Below, one piece after another: positions 5,827-10,369 of a DNA stretch of 10,369 nt; position 1 is the first letter of the stretch, and the number at the start of each line of letters is the position of its first letter. The notes under the pieces were generated by a model, which was not told where the DNA came from, made no database searches, and saw nothing but the letters and a program-made list of their open reading frames with translations. The stretch spans positions 1 through 10,369 of the forward strand of contig JBAQZZ010000286.1 in assembly GCA_049791475.1 (NCBI GenBank), given 5' to 3'. The DNA is from CAXBID01 sp049791475 (lineage in GTDB: Bacteria > Bacteroidota > Bacteroidia > Flavobacteriales > Flavobacteriaceae). Made by a program: the position numbers and the translations under genes.

Positions 5827-6645
5827 ATGATAATAGACGTTCACACGCATATTAATAATTACCATGAAGAAAAAGTCACTTCGCTTGAGGATAGCCTGAG
5901 CCTACTTATTGAGACTATGAAGGATAATAATGTAGATTATTCACTTGTATTATCGTCATATAAAGTCAATAAAAACAGACCAAGCACAAAACAGGTCGTT
6001 GAAGCCATTGAAGGAAAAGAAAACTTAGGTGTAGTTGCTGGTATTAGCTACTTACATTACAACCACAGAGATATTAGAGAAATTGGAGAATATTTAGAAA
6101 CAGGTTTAATTAAGGCATTGAAATTTTATCCGGGTTACGAGCCTTTTTACCCAAACGATAGCCGACTTAAAGTATGGTACGAAATGGCCATTGAGTACGA
6201 TGTTCCTGTGATGTTTCATTCTGGTGATACTTACGCGCCTACTGGAAAAGTAAAATATTCGCATCCGTTACATATTGATGATTTGGCGGTTGATTATCCA
6301 GATTTAAAAATAGTAATTTGTCATGTAGGCAACCCCTGGATAAAAGACTGTATGGAAGTTGTTTACAAAAACAAAAACGTATATGCAGATATTTCTGGAT
6401 TGGTACTTGGCGATTTTTCTGTGAAATTTGAACGGTATATTAAAAATGAAATTGAAGAAATGATAACCTATGCTGGCGATCCTAAATATTTATTATATGG
6501 TACAGATTGGCCTATATCAAATATGAAATCCTATTTAAAATTTATTAACCAGATAGACATTGAATACAGCAAAAAAGAACTAATTTTATGGGAAAACGCA
6601 GCTAAATTATTCAAAATTGATGTTGAAAAACTTAAAGCTAAATAA
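5827..6645 (+). CDS. Amidohydrolase-family metal-dependent hydrolase (TIM barrel)
   Basis: 272 residues with the Amidohydro_2 layout. DVHTH (4-8) gives the two N-terminal metal histidines H6 and H8, ALKFYPGY (97-104) ends a barrel strand, VMFHSG (128-133) gives H131, VICHVGNPW (163-171) gives H166, and LYGTDWP (223-229) gives the catalytic or metal-binding D227. All positions expected of a mononuclear zinc-type enzyme are present, and no signal peptide is seen, so it should act in the cytosol. Relatives include decarboxylases and lactone or amide hydrolases, and the sequence does not show which reaction applies. It starts 48 bases after the HerA-like gene on the same strand, without a terminator between them, so read-through is likely, but no functional link is evident. 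Confidence 0.88.
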   Translation: MIIDVHTHINNYHEEKVTSLEDSLSLLIETMKDNNVDYSLVLSSYKVNKNRPSTKQVVEAIEGKENLGVVAGISYLHYNHRDIREIGEYLETGLIKALKFYPGYEPFYPNDSRLKVWYEMAIEYDVPVMFHSGDTYAPTGKVKYSHPLHIDDLAVDYPDLKIVICHVGNPWIKDCMEVVYKNKNVYADISGLVLGDFSVKFERYIKNEIEEMITYAGDPKYLLYGTDWPISNMKSYLKFINQIDIEYSKKELILWENAAKLFKIDVEKLKAK

Positions 6646-6696
6646 AACCTACTATTTTAAATTCAAATCATTAAAAAAATTAACCTATTTCAATTT

Positions 6697-7260
6697 ATGA
6701 AAAACTCATTATTAAGTATTATATTATTATCCCTTGTATTTGTTAGCTGCAAAAAAGAACAAAACCCTTTTGAAATAGGGAAACGCCACATTGGTCTTTT
6801 AACAGATTCTACTCAGGTTAAAGATTTAAAAATTATTTTCAGTAATGATTCTATCGTAACTTTTATTAGTGGTGATGAGTTTAGAGGTAACAAAAACAAT
6901 ATAGAAATTTTTGAAAAAGGCGGAAAACAATTATTGAGTTTAACACCCAAACAGGCTTTAGATTCTACATCGGTTATAGAGAGTATTGAAATCATCGATC
7001 CTCGTTATAAAACGCAAAAAAACATTTCAAGCGCTAGTACTTTTAAAGATATTTCTAGCGTCTATAAAATATCTAAAATCAATAACTTGATAAATTCTGT
7101 ACTTTTAAATGTAAACGAAATAAATGCAAGTTTTGCAATTGATAAAAAAGAGCTCCCAGCAAACCTTAGGTTTGATATGAATTTAAAAATTGAAGACACG
7201 CATATTCCTGATAATGCCAAAATGAAATACTTTTTTATAAACTGGAATAACATTAATTAA
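6697..7260 (+). CDS. Lipoprotein of unknown function, first gene of the yitT-like cluster
   Basis: 187 residues with a short lipoprotein signal: MKNSLLSIILLSLVFVSC, lipobox FVSC with C18 as the lipidated residue, followed by KKEQN. The mature part is mostly predicted beta with blocks IGKRHIGLLTDSTQVKDL (27-44), GGKQLLSLTP (75-84), IEIIDPRYKTQKNISSASTF (97-116) and a C-terminal stretch ending NWN. The order of these blocks recalls the DUF1131/YfeY lipoproteins of enterobacteria (a conserved IGPL-type start, a DPRY/GPRIG-type turn, then an ST...Y segment), but I hold that match loosely. The charged residues after the cysteine only partly resemble a flavobacterial surface-export signal. It is 51 bases downstream of the amidohydrolase and 7 bases before the YitT-family gene, so it is probably co-transcribed with the latter. 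Function unknown. Confidence 0.8.
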   Translation: MKNSLLSIILLSLVFVSCKKEQNPFEIGKRHIGLLTDSTQVKDLKIIFSNDSIVTFISGDEFRGNKNNIEIFEKGGKQLLSLTPKQALDSTSVIESIEIIDPRYKTQKNISSASTFKDISSVYKISKINNLINSVLLNVNEINASFAIDKKELPANLRFDMNLKIEDTHIPDNAKMKYFFINWNNIN

Positions 7261-7267
7261 AACTAAA

Positions 7268-8251
7268 ATGAATCCATTCTTAGCCAAAATATTAGTTGAT
7301 GTTGCTCGAAAAAAAATAGAAGCAAAACAAAAAACTAAAAAGCCTATAAGCAAAAAGCAAATTGTGCCTTTAGTTAGACGGTTTCAAGTTGAAATATCGC
7401 ATGCCGTAAAAGAGTATATTTTTATTATTATTGGTGTTTTTTCGGCAGGTTTTGGTTTAAAAGGTTTTTTATTACCAAATAGTTTTATTGATGGTGGCGC
7501 AACAGGTATTTCTTTATTATTAGAACATACCACAAGTTTAAACCTTGGTATGTTATTAATCATTATTAACCTTCCATTTTTAATACTTGCTTCAAGAACT
7601 ATTGGTAGAAAATTTGCCATAAAAAGTATTGCTGCTATTACACTTTTAGCCATTGTTGTTCACTTTGTTAACTATCCCACCATTACCGAAGATAAATTAC
7701 TAATTGCCATTTTTGGTGGATTCTTTTTAGGTTCTGGAATAGGATTATCTATGAGAGGTGGCAGTGTTATAGATGGCACAGAGGTTTTAGCTATTTTTTT
7801 AAGCAGAAAACTATCACTAACTATAGGCGATGTTTTATTCCTTATTAATATTTTAATATTTTCAGTTGGTGCTTATGTATTATCTATTGAAGTTGCACTT
7901 TACGCTATCTTAACTTACTTAGCAGCTGCTAAAACTGTAGATTTTGTTGTTGATGGTGTTGAAGAATATATTGGCGTAACTATTATCTCTAATAAACATG
8001 AAGAATTAAGATTTATGCTTACTAAAAAACTGGGACGTGCTTGCACTATTTATGCGGGTAAAGGTGGTTTTGGTACTTCAGGAGACAGTTATGACAAAGA
8101 TATTATTTACACCGTTATCACTAGATTAGAAATTGCAAAACTTCAAACCGAAATTGATAAAATAGACAAAAAAGCGTTCATAATTATGGGTGTAGTTAAA
8201 GATTTAAAAGGCGGCATGATAAAGAAAAAACCATTAAAAGAAGAACATTAA
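7268..8251 (+). CDS. YitT family membrane protein (YitT_membrane + DUF2179)
   Basis: 327 residues. A basic, soluble N-terminal extension of about 45 residues rich in K and R is followed by a membrane domain with about five or six segments (about 50-69, 92-109, 117-134, 143-160, 186-204, 208-222). The repeated family motif appears twice: FLLPNSFIDGGATGISLLL (67-85) and SMRGGSVIDGTEVLAIFLS (161-179), a glycine-rich loop followed by a helix. The C-terminal cytosolic DUF2179 domain (about 235-312) has the typical GRACTIYAGKGGFGTSGDSY (256-275) and KAFIIMGVVKDLKGGMI (302-318). YitT proteins are widespread inner-membrane proteins, proposed transporters, with no firmly proven substrate. B. subtilis YitT is about 280 residues, so the extra length lies mainly in the N-terminal extension. 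It sits between the lipoprotein and cupin genes, with gaps of 7 and 3 bases. Confidence 0.93.
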   Translation: MNPFLAKILVDVARKKIEAKQKTKKPISKKQIVPLVRRFQVEISHAVKEYIFIIIGVFSAGFGLKGFLLPNSFIDGGATGISLLLEHTTSLNLGMLLIIINLPFLILASRTIGRKFAIKSIAAITLLAIVVHFVNYPTITEDKLLIAIFGGFFLGSGIGLSMRGGSVIDGTEVLAIFLSRKLSLTIGDVLFLINILIFSVGAYVLSIEVALYAILTYLAAAKTVDFVVDGVEEYIGVTIISNKHEELRFMLTKKLGRACTIYAGKGGFGTSGDSYDKDIIYTVITRLEIAKLQTEIDKIDKKAFIIMGVVKDLKGGMIKKKPLKEEH

Positions 8252-8254
8252 TTT

Positions 8255-8620
8255 ATGTCAAAAAAATATAGCATTCAAAACAATCCCTTTGTTGTACCAA
8301 CTACCGATGGAAAAATAATAAAAGAACATTTTGGTTTGGCAACCGATGAAAATACTCAAATAAGTATAGCGCATATGAAAGTGCCAGCAGGTTGGAGCGA
8401 ACCTTTTCAAACACCAGAATTTGATGAATTTACGTTTGTTATTAAAGGTAAAAAACAGTTTATTATTGATGACGAAATGGTGATTTTAGAAGCTGGACAA
8501 TCTATAAAAATAGAAAAAAATACTAGAGTTCAATATTCTAATCCGTTTACCGAAGTTTGCGAATATATAGCAATTTGCACGCCAGCCTTTTCTATGGATT
8601 TAGTAAATAGAGAAGCGTAA
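8255..8620 (+). CDS. Small cupin-domain protein lacking the metal-binding histidines
   Basis: 121 residues, a single cupin barrel. Cupin motif 1, G(X)5HXH(X)3E(X)6G, can be laid exactly on residues 46-65: G46, E58 and G65 are kept, but the two histidine positions are Q52 and P54. Motif 2, G(X)5PXG(X)2H(X)3N, fits 81-96: G81 and N96 are kept while the histidine position is V92. The register is therefore intact while all three histidine ligands are gone. The segment CEYIAICTPAFSMDLVNRE (102-120) is a typical end for small cupins of the EutQ-like/COG0662 type. It may be a ligand-binding or structural cupin instead of a metal enzyme. No signal peptide is seen. It starts 3 bases after the YitT-family stop and its own stop abuts the ATG of the hydrolase gene. 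Confidence 0.88.
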   Translation: MSKKYSIQNNPFVVPTTDGKIIKEHFGLATDENTQISIAHMKVPAGWSEPFQTPEFDEFTFVIKGKKQFIIDDEMVILEAGQSIKIEKNTRVQYSNPFTEVCEYIAICTPAFSMDLVNREA

Positions 8621-9448
8621 ATGAGTAAATATATCCCAAAAATTATTGGTGGTTTCATCAATTTTATTAGCTTATTCTCTACTACTTCCGCTTCAAAAAT
8701 CGCTATTTATATTTTTTCTAAACCCAGAAAAGGAGGTATTGACGCAGAAGAAAAAGAATTCTTGGAGACTGCAGATAAAAAAGTTGTTTTCTATAATGAT
8801 ATCGGTATACAAACGTATCAATGGATAGGTAATAAACCAACTGTTTTATTGATTCATGGTTGGGAGAGCAACTCCTATAGGTGGAAAGACTTAATTGAGC
8901 TTTTAAAATCTGAAGATTATAATATAATTTCTATTGATGCACCTGCACATGGTAATTCTGGAAGTAAAATGTTTAATGCCATATTGTATTCAGAATGTAT
9001 AAATGTGGTTATAAATCAATTTAATATTCACACTGTTATTGGTCACTCGGTAGGTGGAACAGCCATCGCTATTGCGCTACATAATTATAATATTTCATCT
9101 GTTAAGAAATTAATATCGCTTGGTGCACCTTCAAATTTTATTGCACTAAGTAAAACCTATCGAAAAATGATGGGTTTTAACAAAAGGGTAAAGAAAGCGA
9201 TGGACAGCTACTATCTTCAAGAATTTGGGCATTTGCCAGAATACTTTACGGTTGCTAATTACTCCAAAAACATTCTGGCTAAAGGCCTTATTATTCACGA
9301 TAGAAAAGATAGAATTATTCCTTACAAAGATGCGATTGAAATTGCACGTCATTATAAAAATTCAAAACTTATAAAAACTGTTGGTTTTGGTCATGGCCTT
9401 AAATCTGAAATAGTTTATAATCATATTTTAGAGTTTCTAAACGACTAA
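8621..9448 (+). CDS. Alpha/beta hydrolase
   Basis: 275 residues with a complete alpha/beta-hydrolase set. The oxyanion-hole strand is TVLLIHGWESNSYRW (74-88), then IISIDAPAHGNSG (102-114), the nucleophile elbow GHSVGG (141-146) with S143, the acid in HDRKDRIIP (226-234) with D230, and the catalytic histidine in GFGHGLK (255-261) with H258. The first 35 residues contain a mildly hydrophobic stretch (about 6-32) that is not a standard signal peptide and may lie on the membrane. This layout, with an N-terminal helical region and an HGW motif, is common in uncharacterised flavobacterial esterase-like proteins; substrates cannot be inferred. Its ATG follows the cupin stop directly with no spacer, so translation is probably coupled. 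It is the last gene of the yitT-like cluster, since rluF has its own promoter-like box. Confidence 0.92.
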   Translation: MSKYIPKIIGGFINFISLFSTTSASKIAIYIFSKPRKGGIDAEEKEFLETADKKVVFYNDIGIQTYQWIGNKPTVLLIHGWESNSYRWKDLIELLKSEDYNIISIDAPAHGNSGSKMFNAILYSECINVVINQFNIHTVIGHSVGGTAIAIALHNYNISSVKKLISLGAPSNFIALSKTYRKMMGFNKRVKKAMDSYYLQEFGHLPEYFTVANYSKNILAKGLIIHDRKDRIIPYKDAIEIARHYKNSKLIKTVGFGHGLKSEIVYNHILEFLND

Positions 9449-9456
9449 GTTTATCG

Positions 9457-9464
9457 TACTTTTG
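9457..9464 (+). promoter_or_regulatory. -7 box (TACTTTTG) directly before rluF
   Basis: TACTTTTG matches the Bacteroidota consensus TAnnTTTG exactly. Only four bases (AATT) separate it from the rluF ATG at 9469, so the mRNA would begin at or near the start codon. A partial -33 element, TTTC at 9434-9437, lies 19 bases upstream, inside the end of the hydrolase gene. Confidence 0.55.
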
Positions 9465-9468
9465 AATT

Positions 9469-10230
9469 ATGGAAGAAGTCCCTTTAAAACGCATTAATAA
9501 ATTTTTAAGTGAAGTTGGCCACTGTTCTCGTAGAGAAGCCGATAAGCTTATAGATGCTGGCAGAGTTACCATAAATGGAGTTATTCCTGAGATGGGAACG
9601 AAACTAGCGCCAAATGATATCGTTCATGTAGATGGTATAGAAATTAAAAGTAATAAAGATCCTTTTGTTTATTTAGCGTTTAACAAACCCATTGGTATTG
9701 TTTGCACAACCGATACTTCTGTTGAAAAAGATAATATTATTGATTTTATAAACTACCCAAAACGTATTTTTCCAATTGGTAGATTAGATAAACCCAGCGA
9801 GGGTTTAATTCTACTTACAGATGATGGTGATATAGTGAACAAAATTCTTCGTGCCAGTAATAATCATGAAAAAGAGTATATCGTAAAAGTTGACAAACCC
9901 ATTTCTCAAACTTTTATTGAGCGAATGCGTGGTGGTATTCCTTTGGCAGAATTGAATAAAACGACTAAAAAATGTGAAGTCAAAAAACTTGACACTTATA
10001 CCTTTAAAATTGTTTTAACTCAAGGCTTAAACAGGCAAATTCGCCGTATGTGCGAATACCTTACCTATGAAGTAGAAACACTTAAACGTGTTCGGATTAT
10101 GAATATTGAACTGGATATGCCCGTTGGTGAATATCGAGAACTTACCAATGAGGAGTTTAATGAACTCAATAAACTTTTAGAAGATTCTACCAAAACTTAT
10201 AAAGCGAACGCACTAAAAAACAAGCCATGA
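9469..10230 (+). CDS. rluF: 23S rRNA pseudouridine synthase RluF
   Basis: 253 residues. An N-terminal S4 RNA-binding domain (about 7-60: RINKFLSEVGHCSRREADKL, then GRVTING) is followed by an RsuA/RluB-type catalytic domain. The catalytic aspartate is D107 in FPIGRLDKPSEGLILLT (101-117), with LAFNKPIGIVCTT (69-81), NHEKEYIVKVDKPI (132-145), TKKCEVKK (166-173) and QGLNRQIRRMCEYL (185-198). These blocks, including the DNIIDF (88-93) and RVRIMNIEL (207-215) segments, follow E. coli RluF more closely than RluB or RsuA; RluF modifies U2604 of 23S rRNA. The long basic C-terminal tail of E. coli RluF is absent. A TGA at 9463-9465 in the same frame makes the ATG at 9469 the first possible start. Its stop overlaps the next ATG by 4 bases. 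Confidence 0.93.
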   Translation: MEEVPLKRINKFLSEVGHCSRREADKLIDAGRVTINGVIPEMGTKLAPNDIVHVDGIEIKSNKDPFVYLAFNKPIGIVCTTDTSVEKDNIIDFINYPKRIFPIGRLDKPSEGLILLTDDGDIVNKILRASNNHEKEYIVKVDKPISQTFIERMRGGIPLAELNKTTKKCEVKKLDTYTFKIVLTQGLNRQIRRMCEYLTYEVETLKRVRIMNIELDMPVGEYRELTNEEFNELNKLLEDSTKTYKANALKNKP

Positions 10231-10369
10231 ACACATCCGTATCCCCTTTTCATTTAGCAATCCCTGTTCATAATTTACAAACTTGTAGAGCTTTTTATAG
10301 AGACACTTTAGGTTGCGAAGAAGGACGAAGTAGCGACCATTGGGTTGATTTTAATTTCTTCGGACATCA
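10227..10369 (+). CDS. VOC/glyoxalase-superfamily protein (3' part cut by window)
   Basis: 47 codons are visible from the ATG at 10227, which overlaps the rluF stop as ATGA. The start MNTSVSPFHLAIPVHNLQTC is typical of VOC proteins, with the likely first metal ligand H9 in FHLAIPV. RAFYRDTLGCEEGRSS (about 21-36) is the usual helix-turn of the first beta-alpha-beta-beta-beta module, and WVDFNFFGHQ-like sequence follows to the edge. The HLAIPV...FYRDTLGC...GRSSDHWVDF pattern resembles the COG3565 group of predicted dioxygenase or lyase proteins, about 120-140 residues long, with no settled substrate. It is translationally coupled to rluF, but no functional connection is apparent. Confidence 0.88.
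   Translation, partial: MNTSVSPFHLAIPVHNLQTCRAFYRDTLGCEEGRSSDHWVDFNFFGH

Noticed and set aside
8728..8735. AAAGGAGG inside the alpha/beta hydrolase gene, which could suggest an internal start.
   Set aside because: No start codon follows at a suitable distance in frame, and the bases encode an ordinary RKGGI segment of the protein.

Overview
The window looks like chromosomal DNA from a marine-type member of the Bacteroidota, most likely the family Flavobacteriaceae. The grounds are its strong A+T bias, lysine-, asparagine- and isoleucine-rich proteins, almost no Shine-Dalgarno sequences at gene starts, and several TAnnTTTG boxes (the known Bacteroidota -7 promoter element) just before start codons. 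The encoded proteins (DUF2911, a cyclophilin-FKBP fusion, short lipobox lipoproteins) fit the same group. I see no transposase, integrase, phage gene, CRISPR array, tRNA or rRNA, and no gene-free stretch longer than 300 bases.

The left third runs mostly leftward. It holds a GNAT acetyltransferase of the phosphinothricin/methionine-sulfoximine type, cut by the left edge, which overlaps a YfiT/BstA-type DinB-fold bacillithiol transferase by 4 bases. Next comes a two-domain prolyl isomerase (cyclophilin plus FKBP) with its own terminator. An exported DUF2911 protein (rightward) then faces the queuosine gene queE (leftward) across a perfect 20-bp inverted repeat acting as a two-way terminator. 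A RidA-fold protein carrying a lipoprotein signal ends this part.

From about 4.2 kb everything runs rightward. A HerA-like DUF853 ATPase and a TIM-barrel amidohydrolase are followed by a tight four-gene cluster with gaps of 7, 3 and 0 bases: a lipoprotein, a YitT-family membrane protein, a cupin that has lost its metal histidines, and an alpha/beta hydrolase. Then comes the 23S rRNA pseudouridine synthase rluF, which overlaps the first 47 codons of a VOC/glyoxalase-like gene cut by the right edge.

Most of this is ordinary housekeeping and general metabolism: protein folding, tRNA and rRNA modification, small-molecule detoxification and envelope proteins. I did not find a convincing new multi-gene system. 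The points most worth a second look are the RidA lipoprotein, the histidine-less cupin inside the YitT cluster, the fused prolyl isomerase, two apparently leaderless genes (queE and rluF), and the terminator sitting in the leader of the bstA-like gene.
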